Shown here piece by piece: positions 26,696 through 34,782 of a stretch of DNA of 64,000 bases. The stretch is from an uncultured Eubacteriales bacterium (GTDB taxonomy: Bacteria > Bacillota > Clostridia > Oscillospirales > Acutalibacteraceae). A program made the position numbers and the translations under genes. Location of the stretch: the NCBI GenBank assembly GCA_934463265.1, contig CAKSIU010000001.1, positions 186,001 to 250,000 of the forward strand. Direction: 5' to 3'. The notes beneath the pieces are model-generated. The model was not told where the DNA came from. It worked only from the letters and a program-made list of their open reading frames with translations, and made no database searches. The first letter of the stretch is position 1. Each line of letters starts with the position of its first letter.

Positions 26696-27589
26696 GTGAT
26701 TTTTATTATTACGGTAGAAAGTCTGAATGACTCCAGTATTAATTTATATGAGCAGTTTTTGATAGATAGAATGAGTTTACAAAATGAAGAGGTGTTAGCG
26801 TACGGAGCGAAGTATGAGAATATTCCGTGCGGAGCGATTTTTGCGAGAATAAAGCAAAATTCAGATGGAAAAGAATGTGAAGTGACAAGTTTTTTTGTGT
26901 TGCCGTTTTTTAGAAAAAAAGGTGTAGGTACAGAGCTGTTAAATGCGCTTAAAGGTAAATTGAGAGAATTAGACATAAAAGAGACAAAAGTAAATGCAGT
27001 TACGTCAAAGAAGAATATCGAGTTGCTGGAGAATTTTTTAACAAAAAGAGGATTTTTTAAGGCAAAGTTATTAACAGAAGTGTATTTGTTTGATCCGAAA
27101 GTGTTAATAAACGAAAATAAACTCATAAAGTCGATTTTAAACAGCGATTTTGAATTACCAGAAAAGGTAGAGCTTTTGCCGAAGACTGAAGTAAGAGAAG
27201 AATTGCTTGAAAAGGTGAGAAATAAAGAGGGAATAGATTATCCAGATGTGTTGTCGCCATTTGCAAATGAGTTCAATTTAGATGATGAATGCACTCAATT
27301 TGCTGTGTTTGATGACAAAGAAATCGTCGGCTGGATGACTGCGCTGAGGACGCCGGAAAATGCTATTCTATATCGATCACTTTTTGTGAGAGAAGATTAT
27401 AGAAAATCAGCACTTGGATATTTTATTTTTAATTCGATAATAAAGCTTCATATAACAACGTATATCGAAAAAAAAGCTTTGTATGCGGTTGCCATAGATA
27501 ACATAAGAACGAAAAAACTTTTTTCTTTATATCTAAAAAATCTGTACGACAGCAAAAAGTATGAGTTTGAGATTAAATTAGACTTATAA
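26696..27589 (+). CDS. Protein with two GNAT acetyltransferase domains
   Basis: About 297 residues. Domain 1 (about residues 10-135) has the acetyl-CoA pattern FFVLPFFRKKGVGTELLNAL. Domain 2 (about 180-290) has RSLFVREDYRKSALGYFIFNS, with a weaker CoA loop. The substrate is unknown. The start is uncertain: GTG 26696 overlaps AGGAG (26692-26696), while ATT codons at 26705 and 26708 sit at proper SD spacing. It is followed 30 bases later by a carrier-protein gene, so acyl transfer from or to a carrier-bound group is plausible but unproven. Confidence 0.75.
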   Translation: MIFIITVESLNDSSINLYEQFLIDRMSLQNEEVLAYGAKYENIPCGAIFARIKQNSDGKECEVTSFFVLPFFRKKGVGTELLNALKGKLRELDIKETKVNAVTSKKNIELLENFLTKRGFFKAKLLTEVYLFDPKVLINENKLIKSILNSDFELPEKVELLPKTEVREELLEKVRNKEGIDYPDVLSPFANEFNLDDECTQFAVFDDKEIVGWMTALRTPENAILYRSLFVREDYRKSALGYFIFNSIIKLHITTYIEKKALYAVAIDNIRTKKLFSLYLKNLYDSKKYEFEIKLDL

Positions 27590-27619
27590 AATTATAAAAA
27601 ATATTTTTGAGGTGTAATA

Positions 27620-27853
27620 ATGAGTGATAATGAAAAAATTGTCAGGGAAGAATTGAGTAAATTGTTAGAAATTGATGCTATGAGTATTTCGGGAACGGAA
27701 GATTTAACAAAGGCTGCAGAATGGGATTCTTTATGTGTTCTTGAGTTGCTGGAACTGATAGAAGATAGATTTGGCGTGTTAATTTCACCAGATAAACTTG
27801 TGAATATGAGAACGATAAATGATGTAGTGAATGCAATAGAAGAAAATGTTTAG
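27620..27853 (+). CDS. Acyl carrier protein-like protein
   Basis: 77 residues, acidic, with the carrier fold and phosphopantetheine serine in AEWDSLCVLELLELIEDRFG (DSL motif, Ser near residue 36). It resembles stand-alone carriers of the AcpP/DltC type. No synthase, ligase or phosphopantetheinyl transferase gene is nearby, so it probably does not belong to a local fatty-acid operon. It is likely co-transcribed with the double-GNAT gene and ends at the terminator at 27866. Confidence 0.88.
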   Translation: MSDNEKIVREELSKLLEIDAMSISGTEDLTKAAEWDSLCVLELLELIEDRFGVLISPDKLVNMRTINDVVNAIEENV

Positions 27854-27865
27854 AGAGAAACTACA

Positions 27866-27905
27866 AGACTCTGCGAAATTAAATTCGTAGGGTCTATAAT
27901 TTTGT
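27866..27905 (+). terminator. Terminator after the carrier protein gene
   Basis: A 12-pair stem (two G-T pairs), arms 27866-27877 and 27884-27895, ATTAAA loop, followed by a T-rich stretch. Confidence 0.8.
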
Positions 27906-28031
27906 CTAAATACAGGCTAAAAATCTAATATTTGCTTGGGACTGTTAATTTTGGCGTATATATGGTATAATAAAGCTTAATTATTATAATTAGGAGGGCA
28001 GTTGTTACGAAATCGGTAATGACTTTTGAAA

Positions 28032-28688
28032 ATGAGAATAAGAAGAAAACCATGGGCGCGTCCGGAACTTGCTGCGTGTGAGTTTTTTATTGATGAACCA
28101 ACGGCGCATAAAGGCAAATGGCATAAACTTTTTGTAAGAAGGCAGCCTATCCATTTGGAGTTAGGTTGCGGTAAAGGAGCATTTATAGCCAGCCTGGCGA
28201 GTAAAAATTTGGACAAAAATTTTATTGCTGTTGATATAAAAAGTGAAGTTTTAGTTTTGGCAAAAAGAAATATCAAAAAGCAATATAACGAATTGAGTCA
28301 GCCAATTGACAATGTTTGCTTGACAGCTCAAAATATCGAGCGTATAGATGATATGTTAAGTTCGGAGGACGTAGTTCAGCGAATTTATATAAATTTTTGC
28401 AATCCTTGGCCAAAGCCCAGACACAAAAAACGGCGCTTAACATACCCAAAACAGCTCGAAAAATATAAAAATTTTTTGGATTCAAACGGTGAAATTTATT
28501 TTAAAACCGATGATGATAATTTATTTGAGGAAAGTTGCAAATATTTTAAAGAAACCGGTTTTGAAATAACTTATTTGACGAAAAGCCTACATAATTCTGA
28601 CTTTATGGACAATATCCTAACAGAACACGAAAATATGTTTTCGCAGCAGGGCATAAAAATAAAATTTTTGATTGCAAAATTAAAATAA
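28032..28688 (+). CDS. trmB: tRNA (guanine-N7-)-methyltransferase
   Basis: About 218 residues. Makes m7G46 in tRNA using S-adenosylmethionine. N-terminus [19 protein letters not shown] is characteristic; SAM motif [11 protein letters not shown] (about residue 43), [17 protein letters not shown] and the C-terminal ELTEHE-like segment are present. ATG 28032 gives the family N-terminus, but the strong SD (AGGAGGG 27992-27998) lies far upstream and fits no in-frame start, so translation initiation is unusual here. Confidence 0.94.
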   Translation: MRIRRKPWARPELAACEFFIDEPTAHKGKWHKLFVRRQPIHLELGCGKGAFIASLASKNLDKNFIAVDIKSEVLVLAKRNIKKQYNELSQPIDNVCLTAQNIERIDDMLSSEDVVQRIYINFCNPWPKPRHKKRRLTYPKQLEKYKNFLDSNGEIYFKTDDDNLFEESCKYFKETGFEITYLTKSLHNSDFMDNILTEHENMFSQQGIKIKFLIAKLK

Positions 28689-28716
28689 AACTAGAAAATA
28701 AAAAGGAGCTAATAAA

Positions 28717-30075
28717 ATGAAAAAAATACTGATTGGATTAATTTTTATTATGCTTTTTATTTCGGGATGTTCGTTTAGCAATTTTGAAACAAGAAATTTG
28801 ATGCATCCACCTAAGGCTACCGGAGAAATGGCTCAGATTCAGGCGCTTATAGAGAAAACAGTTGGTGCAGACATTCTTTTTAAATATCCTCAGAATGGCG
28901 ACTTTAAATCTGCAATTATCATGCACGATCTTGATGGAGATTCGCAAGACGAAGCGATCGCAGTGTATCAGCTTGTTGCTCAAGGGACTCAGTCATATAT
29001 AATGATTATTGACAAAGTTGGAGATAATTGGCAGGTAATTAAAACTTTAAATGCACAGGGAACCGATTTGGATAAAGTCTGTTTTGGTGATATAAACGGC
29101 GACGGCAAAGATGACATCGTTTTGGGCTGGAGCAGCTATACAAGCTACGGCAAAGAGCTTACGGTTATTCTTTATGAGGACGGAAATTATAGTGTTCTGA
29201 CGCCGAATGAAACTTATTCTGACATTTTGGTGAGTGATTTTGATAACGATGGTAAATCAGAAATTTTAACATTGTCTGTAAGTAAACGTGAAGATACACA
29301 GCTAAATGATGACGAAAATAAGGCAGCAAAAGCTAAATTAATAAAATTTAATCAAGAAACCAGGAAGTTTAATACTATTGGAATTGCGCCAATAGACTCA
29401 ACTGTTGTAAAATACAATAACGTTAAATTCGGAAAAATCGACGATATTCAAAGTGGCGCAGTTATCGATGCAGTTACAGAAAAAGACCGAACAACTTCTG
29501 AGGTTATTTATTGGGATAAATCTGATAAAAAGTTGAAAGCACCTCTTTATAATGTCAAAACGTTGAGTTCTACAGCATTTTTGCGTGACAGTGCAATACC
29601 ATCCAACGACATAAATAACGATGGGATAATTGAAATGCCAAAAGTGGATTTAACGGACGGTTCGAGCGAAAAATTTACTTATATTTTGTCGTGGTTTAAA
29701 TATAACACGACCAATTATAAAAATGATTATGTTGAAAGCATTATTATGAACGGCAAAGATTCTTATTTTTTTGTTGTTCCTGGCAAATGGAAGGGCGAAA
29801 CTCAAGGAGCGTACAAAATAAGATTTACTTATGATTACGATATGAAGACTCTTAGAATTTTTGAGCAGATAGAAACTGTCGGTCAAGCGCTTAAAGACAG
29901 GGAGTTTTTGGATATATTTGTGCTTTCAAAAAAAGAATATGAAGATTTGCCCAATAAAAACGATTATCATGTTTTGATTCAGGAAAACAATAAAGTTTAT
30001 GTGGCAACTGTGGATGAAAATTCGGAATTAGCAATTTCTGCAGAGGAAATAAAAAATAGTTTTAAGTTGATTTAG
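28717..30075 (+). CDS. Lipoprotein with FG-GAP/VCBS-like calcium-binding repeats
   Basis: 452 residues. Lipobox ISGC (Cys near 18) predicts a lipid-anchored surface protein. Four DxDxDG-type loops (DLDGDSQDE, DINGDGKDD, DFDNDGKSE, DINNDGIIE) mark a beta-propeller or integrin-like repeat fold binding Ca2+. The rest is unrecognised. AAAAGGAG precedes ATG. A two-component system follows 47 bases later and may be co-transcribed, so a role in envelope sensing is possible. Confidence 0.85.
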   Translation: MKKILIGLIFIMLFISGCSFSNFETRNLMHPPKATGEMAQIQALIEKTVGADILFKYPQNGDFKSAIIMHDLDGDSQDEAIAVYQLVAQGTQSYIMIIDKVGDNWQVIKTLNAQGTDLDKVCFGDINGDGKDDIVLGWSSYTSYGKELTVILYEDGNYSVLTPNETYSDILVSDFDNDGKSEILTLSVSKREDTQLNDDENKAAKAKLIKFNQETRKFNTIGIAPIDSTVVKYNNVKFGKIDDIQSGAVIDAVTEKDRTTSEVIYWDKSDKKLKAPLYNVKTLSSTAFLRDSAIPSNDINNDGIIEMPKVDLTDGSSEKFTYILSWFKYNTTNYKNDYVESIIMNGKDSYFFVVPGKWKGETQGAYKIRFTYDYDMKTLRIFEQIETVGQALKDREFLDIFVLSKKEYEDLPNKNDYHVLIQENNKVYVATVDENSELAISAEEIKNSFKLI

Positions 30076-30122
30076 TATCGTAGAGGGAGGATGGCACGTT
30101 AATTTTGAGTGCCGATTGATTT

Positions 30123-30821
30123 ATGAAGAAAATTTTGGTTGTAGAAGATGAAGCAGCGATTCGCGAGTTTGTGGTTATAAATTTGCAAAGAGCGGGTTAC
30201 GACGTAACAGAGGCCGATTGCGGAGAGAAAGCCTTGCAGATTTATGAAGAAAGTCCGGATTTTGACGTGGCAGTTTTAGATATAATGATGCCGGGAATAG
30301 ACGGAATTACTGTGTGCAAGGAGCTTAGAAAACAAAGCAACGAGATTGGAATAATTATGCTAACAGCAAAAACTCAGGAAATGGACAAAATTACTGGGCT
30401 TATGACTGGTGCAGATGATTATGTAACAAAACCGTTTAGTCCATCAGAATTAGTCGCAAGAATTGACGCCGTTTATCGCAGAGTTGCCCTGGCGCAGATG
30501 CGTTCGGACAACAAGTTTAAAGAAGAACTAAGATCGGGTGAATTTATTTTAAATATGAGAAATAGGACACTGTTGAAACGTGGTGAGTTAGTTGAACTGA
30601 CACAGGTTGAATTTCAGATTATGGAGTACTTTTTTTCAAATCCGAGTGCGGCGCTTAGCCGAACTGATATTTTAACGCACGTTTGGGGCGAAGATTATGT
30701 TGGCGAAGAGAAAATTGTTGATGTAAATATTCGCAGACTGCGCATGAAAGTTGAAGATGAACCGTCGGTCCCGAAGCATATTTTGACGGTATGGGGGCTT
30801 GGCTATAAATGGGAAGCGTGA
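30123..30821 (+). CDS. OmpR/PhoB-family response regulator
   Basis: 232 residues. Receiver domain (1-120) with acidic pocket VVEDEAA, phospho-acceptor Asp in DVAVLDIMMPGIDG (about residue 57) and Lys in YVTKPFSPSEL. The C-terminal winged helix has LTQVEFQIMEYFFSNPS and VDVNIRRLRMKVE. Partner kinase is the next gene. ATG 30123 is forced by an in-frame TGA just upstream, yet the only SD (GGGAGG 30085-30090) lies 32 bases away with a GGCAC/GTGCC hairpin between them. Confidence 0.94.
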   Translation: MKKILVVEDEAAIREFVVINLQRAGYDVTEADCGEKALQIYEESPDFDVAVLDIMMPGIDGITVCKELRKQSNEIGIIMLTAKTQEMDKITGLMTGADDYVTKPFSPSELVARIDAVYRRVALAQMRSDNKFKEELRSGEFILNMRNRTLLKRGELVELTQVEFQIMEYFFSNPSAALSRTDILTHVWGEDYVGEEKIVDVNIRRLRMKVEDEPSVPKHILTVWGLGYKWEA

Positions 30822-30859
30822 GGCTTTGCGAACTTTTTTCTTAAAGAGGTGAAAGTTGA

Positions 30860-32278
30860 ATGGTTAGAGGAATAACTAAGCGATGGCTTCTTAACAGCCT
30901 CGGGATGATTTTTGTGACGTTGGTTGCAATAGAGTTGGGCTTGTCTGTTTTTATTCATGAGTTTTTTTATACCGGGGTTCAACAGGCCATAAATAACAAA
31001 TCGGCGAGCTTGATAAATGTTTTTCCCGGCTACAAAGAGGATTCCGAAAAGAACTTTATTTCGAAGGTAAAGCTTTATATTTCGGATTTCGAAGATAAAA
31101 ACTTAATGGAAGTGGTGGCTTTTAACAACAGCAACGAGCCAATTCTTACATCTACGGGATTTTTGCCCGCTAAAAACTTCGAGATGACAGATTATAACGA
31201 AGCACAAAATTCAGAAAGCCATGTGGGACTTTTTATAGGCAAAAATTCATCGGGTGAAAATGTCATGGCGCAAACAAAAGCTATCTACACAAATGACGGC
31301 GAATTTATAGGCGCAGTTAGATATATTGTGTCGCTGCGTTCGGTGGATAAAACCATATTTTGGCTGATAATCGGCTGTATAGCGATTGGACTGGCTATTT
31401 TGTTTTTTGTAATCATGTCCAGCTCGTATTTTATAAATTCGATAGTTAATCCGATTCGAGAAATAGGCAAGACCGCACGAAAGATTGCGCTTGGAGATTT
31501 TAATGCCAGAATTGACAAAACTTACGATGACGAAGTAGGAGAACTATGCGATACAGTAAATTATATGGCGCGTAAGTTGGGTGAGTCAGAAAAGGTAAAG
31601 AATGAGTTTATATCGTCGATTTCGCACGAATTGCGTACACCGTTAACGGCAATAAAAGGCTGGGCGGAGACGATAGAACTTGGCGAAGAAAAAGACTTCG
31701 AGATGAATAAACGTGGCCTAAAAGTTATAATTCACGAATCTGAACGACTTTGCGGCTTGGTAGAAGAACTGCTTGACTTTTCAAGACTTCAGTGCGGAAA
31801 AATGGTTTTGAGCCTGGAGAGAATAGATATTTTGGCAGAATTAAGTGATGCGGTTTATATGTTTAAAGACAGAGCCGCGTCGGAAAATAAAGAGCTTATC
31901 TATTCTGAACCACCAATATTATCGCCAGTTTTGGGCGACAGAAATCGTCTGCGCCAAGTTTTTATAAATGTGATAGATAACGCACTAAAATACACGTCAA
32001 ACGGAGGAACAATCACGGTAAAAGCCAAGGAAGCGGCCGGATATATTTATATATCGGTCAGCGATACAGGCTGCGGAATTCCAGCGGAGCATTTGCCACA
32101 CGTTAAAGATAAATTTTACAAAGCAAATACAACGCAAAAAGGCTCAGGAATCGGTTTGGCGGTGGTAAATGAATTAGTGCAGCTTCATTCCGGAACGCTG
32201 GATATAGCAAGCGAAGAAAATGTTGGCACAGTGGTTACAATTTCAATTCCGATAGCGAAAACTCCAGAAGAAAGCTAA
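30860..32278 (+). CDS. Membrane sensor histidine kinase
   Basis: 472 residues. TM1 (about 10-32), extracytoplasmic sensing domain (35-165), TM2 (about 167-190), HAMP (192-245), HisKA with SISHELRTPLTAIKGW (phospho-His near 255) and HATPase_c with NALKYTSNGG, DTGCGIP and GSGIGLAVV. ATG 30860 follows AAAGAGGTGA. The stimulus is unknown; the upstream lipoprotein may be part of the system. Confidence 0.95.
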   Translation: MVRGITKRWLLNSLGMIFVTLVAIELGLSVFIHEFFYTGVQQAINNKSASLINVFPGYKEDSEKNFISKVKLYISDFEDKNLMEVVAFNNSNEPILTSTGFLPAKNFEMTDYNEAQNSESHVGLFIGKNSSGENVMAQTKAIYTNDGEFIGAVRYIVSLRSVDKTIFWLIIGCIAIGLAILFFVIMSSSYFINSIVNPIREIGKTARKIALGDFNARIDKTYDDEVGELCDTVNYMARKLGESEKVKNEFISSISHELRTPLTAIKGWAETIELGEEKDFEMNKRGLKVIIHESERLCGLVEELLDFSRLQCGKMVLSLERIDILAELSDAVYMFKDRAASENKELIYSEPPILSPVLGDRNRLRQVFINVIDNALKYTSNGGTITVKAKEAAGYIYISVSDTGCGIPAEHLPHVKDKFYKANTTQKGSGIGLAVVNELVQLHSGTLDIASEENVGTVVTISIPIAKTPEES

Positions 32279-32306
32279 TTTTTTATGCTAAATGAAAGGG
32301 CTTTTT

Positions 32307-33005
32307 ATGAATAATATTTTTGTTTCAGCAATAATCGTGGCGGCGGGAAACTCAACTCGTATGGGCAAAGACAAAATATTTTTACCGCTGAATAAAATTC
32401 CAGCAATAGCGTATACATTAAGAGCTTTTGAAAAATCAGAGGCTATAAGTGAAATCATTGTAGTTGGCAAAAAAGGACATGAAGCCCAATTAAAAAGCAT
32501 TGCAAGTGAATATTCTATAAGCAAATTTAAAAATTTTGCGCCCGGAGGAGAATTTCGACAGGAATCAGTGTTTTCCGGAGTTAAATTTTGTAGCGAGCAA
32601 ACGGAATATTTTGCAATTCACGACGCGGCAAGATGTCTTATTACGAGCGAAGAAATTGATGAATCCGTTGCTGATGCGATAGTATATAAAGCGAGTTCGC
32701 TTGGAATTCCTTGTAAAGACACTCTTAAAATTTTAAACAATGATAATTTTGTGATTTCCACTCCAGACCGTAGCACTTTGTGGAATATACAAACTCCACA
32801 AGTTTTTGAAAAGAATTTATACATTGACGCGATGCTGTTCGCAATTAAAAGTGATGTTAATTATACGGATGACTGTCAACTGATTGAAAAAATGGGGAAA
32901 GCGGTTCATATAGCGCAGGGAAGTTATTCAAATTTAAAGCTGACAACACCCGATGATATTGCAGTTTTTGAAAATATATTGAACTTAAGAGGAAAATCGT
33001 TATGA
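32307..33005 (+). CDS. ispD: 2-C-methyl-D-erythritol 4-phosphate cytidylyltransferase
   Basis: Third step of the MEP isoprenoid pathway. About 232 residues with [19 protein letters not shown] (CTP loop), IHDAARCLI and [10 protein letters not shown] motifs. ATG 32307 is about seven bases after GAAAGGG; the ATG at 32292 precedes that SD. The stop overlaps the ispF start (ATGA), as usual for this pair. Confidence 0.95.
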   Translation: MNNIFVSAIIVAAGNSTRMGKDKIFLPLNKIPAIAYTLRAFEKSEAISEIIVVGKKGHEAQLKSIASEYSISKFKNFAPGGEFRQESVFSGVKFCSEQTEYFAIHDAARCLITSEEIDESVADAIVYKASSLGIPCKDTLKILNNDNFVISTPDRSTLWNIQTPQVFEKNLYIDAMLFAIKSDVNYTDDCQLIEKMGKAVHIAQGSYSNLKLTTPDDIAVFENILNLRGKSL

Positions 33006-33469
33006 GAATTGGACACGGTTATGATGTACATAAATTGGTATCCGGACGAAAATTAATTTTGGGTGGCTGTGAAATCTCACACACTCACGGACTATTGGGG
33101 CACTCCGACGCAGATGTGCTCGTTCATGCGATTATGGACGCACTTCTTGGGGCGGCTGCTTTGGGTGATATTGGCAAGCTTTTTCCTGACACGGAGCCTA
33201 TATTTAAAGACGTAAATAGCATGAAGTTGCTTGAGACTGTCTGTCAAAAGATTAATTCAGATGGATATAAAATTTCCAATATCGATGTGACAATTATTGC
33301 GCAAAAGCCTAAGTTAGCGGGATTTATAAGTGCCATGCGTACAAACATTGCCAATGTATGCAATGTGGAAATGTCTCAAATTAGTATAAAGGCTACCACA
33401 GAAGAAGGCTTAGGCTTTACCGGCAGGCTAGAAGGAATTTCAGCACATGCGGTGTGCCTTTTAATTTAA
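33002..33469 (+). CDS. ispF: 2-C-methyl-D-erythritol 2,4-cyclodiphosphate synthase
   Basis: 155 residues, the normal trimeric IspF length. Metal ligands in GHGYDVH and [11 protein letters not shown], and the C-terminal nucleotide loop [12 protein letters not shown] are intact. It acts two steps after IspD; ispE is not in the window. Translationally coupled to ispD by a 4-base overlap. Confidence 0.97.
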   Translation: MRIGHGYDVHKLVSGRKLILGGCEISHTHGLLGHSDADVLVHAIMDALLGAAALGDIGKLFPDTEPIFKDVNSMKLLETVCQKINSDGYKISNIDVTIIAQKPKLAGFISAMRTNIANVCNVEMSQISIKATTEEGLGFTGRLEGISAHAVCLLI

Positions 33470-33623
33470 TTTTTATTATCAAATGAGAAACACTATAAAA
33501 AACAAAAATATTTTTGTCGAAAAATGTCTTAAAATGAGAAATTTAACTATATTTCTTTTTTAGAATTAAAAAATAAAAAGAATGTTGTATAATAGAGTTA
33601 ACCTTAAAGAAGGTGGTGAAATT

Positions 33624-34136
33624 ATGAAAAAAATAATTGCGAGTGTTTTATCTTTGTCTCTTTTATTTGGCCCAGCAAAAACATCTTTCGCTGAAGAAAT
33701 TTCTCCTTATACTTCTGGTCATTGCTGTCCAACCTGGACTCCAACTGAAAAGCTAGAATTAACAACAGAAGAAAAAGCTGCAATTGAAAGTATTGACATT
33801 GTAAAGAAAGTAACCGACGATTACATAAAACTCAGTAAAAATAACGGTTGCTTGAGGGAGGCTGTCAAAGATATTGCTGGTTTTTTAATGCGAAAGCAAA
33901 GGCCACAGCAAGATTATTCTGGATTAACGGGTCTTATCTATGATTATGATTGGCAGAATAGACATTTAGTTAACCAAGAAAAAAGTTTGGTAAAGTTATA
34001 TTCAGATAAAAACTCTATTTATTTCGGCAATGAAAATATGAAACATGATATAAAAACCATACTTGAAAAAATAGAGGCTAATAATTACCTAATGGCAGTA
34101 TTACTTCAGCTAAACCAAACCTTATGTAATAGATAA
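33624..34136 (+). CDS. Small unrecognised secreted protein
   Basis: 170 residues. Sec signal peptide 1-23 (cleavage after SFA), then a short Cys-containing segment (SGHCCPTW), then a helical, hydrophilic domain with no recognised family. The start is ATG 33624 after AAGGTGG; the upstream in-frame TTG at 33582 overlaps the -10 box (TATAAT 33588-33593). Its signal peptide resembles those of the AAA+ protein at 49464 and the patch at 18211-20322. It is a single-gene unit, closed by the hairpins at 34239 and 34399. Confidence 0.7.
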   Translation: MKKIIASVLSLSLLFGPAKTSFAEEISPYTSGHCCPTWTPTEKLELTTEEKAAIESIDIVKKVTDDYIKLSKNNGCLREAVKDIAGFLMRKQRPQQDYSGLTGLIYDYDWQNRHLVNQEKSLVKLYSDKNSIYFGNENMKHDIKTILEKIEANNYLMAVLLQLNQTLCNR

Positions 34137-34238
34137 TTTGTGCGAACTCATGGTTTGATTGTTAATTGTCCTTATCCCTTGTGTTTTATTATCTATAGCG
34201 TCGTAAATTTTTGTTGTTCATTTTTTGAATAAAAACAA

Positions 34239-34275
34239 CCCTAGCACCAACATTAACATTAGTGCTAGGGATTAT
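34239..34275. terminator. Terminator shared by the secreted-protein gene and a cdaR-like remnant
   Basis: A 9-bp stem CCCTAGCAC/GTGCTAGGG (34239-34247, 34262-34270) with T-rich flanks in both directions. On the minus strand it lies directly after the stop codon of the cdaR-like remnant, so it probably came with that gene. Confidence 0.7.
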
Positions 34276-34356
34276 TTATTTTTTCGTTATTCCAACATTT
34301 ATATTATAAGAACCATAAGCCCAGCATTTATTTGAATACGAATTAAAAACAATTTT
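34276..34356 (-). pseudogene. Remnant of a diverged cdaR-like (YbbR) gene: last 26 codons only
   Basis: The minus strand encodes 26 residues from KIVFNSYSNKCWAY to the end GITKK and a TAA stop. They match the last 26 residues of CdaR (38086-38166) except for two Ile-to-Val changes, whereas many third codon positions differ. Upstream in this frame the match ends abruptly at in-frame TAA and TGA codons. It is therefore the 3' end of a second, separately evolved cdaR-like gene, lying 3.8 kb away in opposite orientation. Confidence 0.85.
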
Positions 34357-34398
34357 TTATCACAAGAAAGCAATATTAACAAAAAGGAGAACTATTTT

Positions 34399-34440
34399 TG
34401 CTGAATCACTGAATTATAGCCGGTGATTCGGCATTTTTTT
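34399..34440 (+). terminator. Strong terminator in the 33.6-34.5 kb gap
   Basis: An 11-bp stem (arms 34399-34409 and 34423-34433, one G-T pair) followed by seven T. AAGGAG at 34383-34388 just upstream has no ORF behind it. The rest of the gap (34137-34238, 34441-34554) shows nothing else recognisable. Confidence 0.85.
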
Positions 34441-34554
34441 AGTTAAATAATTTAAATTTCTTTACATATTTTGCAAGAAGAAATATTGATTAACAAAAGA
34501 AAAAGTACATGCATATACTGATGTTAGCAAGAAAAGTGCATGGAGTTGATACCC

Positions 34555-34782
34555 TTGAAAAAAGCGTTGTTTATATTGAGTTCAATAACCTACGCAATGA
34601 AAGGGCGCGACTTATTGAACTCAAAAGGAATAAAAAGTGAAATCAAACGAGCACCTAAAAATAAAGCATTGTCTGGTTGTGGATACGGTCTGCTAATTTA
34701 CGAGAAAGCGGAAAAAGCTGCGGAATTGTTGGAAGAAGCGCAGATAAAGGTGCTTGATATAAAAAATTTGGAGGCAAAGTAA
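34555..34782 (+). CDS. DUF3343 protein (putative Se/S carrier-like)
   Basis: 75 residues. ALFILSSITYAMKGRDLL, LSGCGYGLLI and a C-terminal Leu-rich helix match DUF3343, a small family with a single conserved Cys proposed to carry sulfur or selenium. TTG 34555 is nine bases after GGAG. The stop overlaps the start of the class-V aminotransferase (TAATG), a typical pairing. Confidence 0.85.
   Translation: MKKALFILSSITYAMKGRDLLNSKGIKSEIKRAPKNKALSGCGYGLLIYEKAEKAAELLEEAQIKVLDIKNLEAK

Noticed and set aside
27992..28017. TTG-started 5-codon ORF behind AGGAGGG upstream of trmB
   Set aside because: Spacing is only three bases and the frame stops at once; the SD-to-trmB mismatch is mentioned in the trmB entry instead.
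30091..30102. ATG-GCA-CGT-TAA mini-ORF after the GGGAGG site before the response regulator
   Set aside because: The ATG abuts the SD with no spacing, so initiation there is unlikely.
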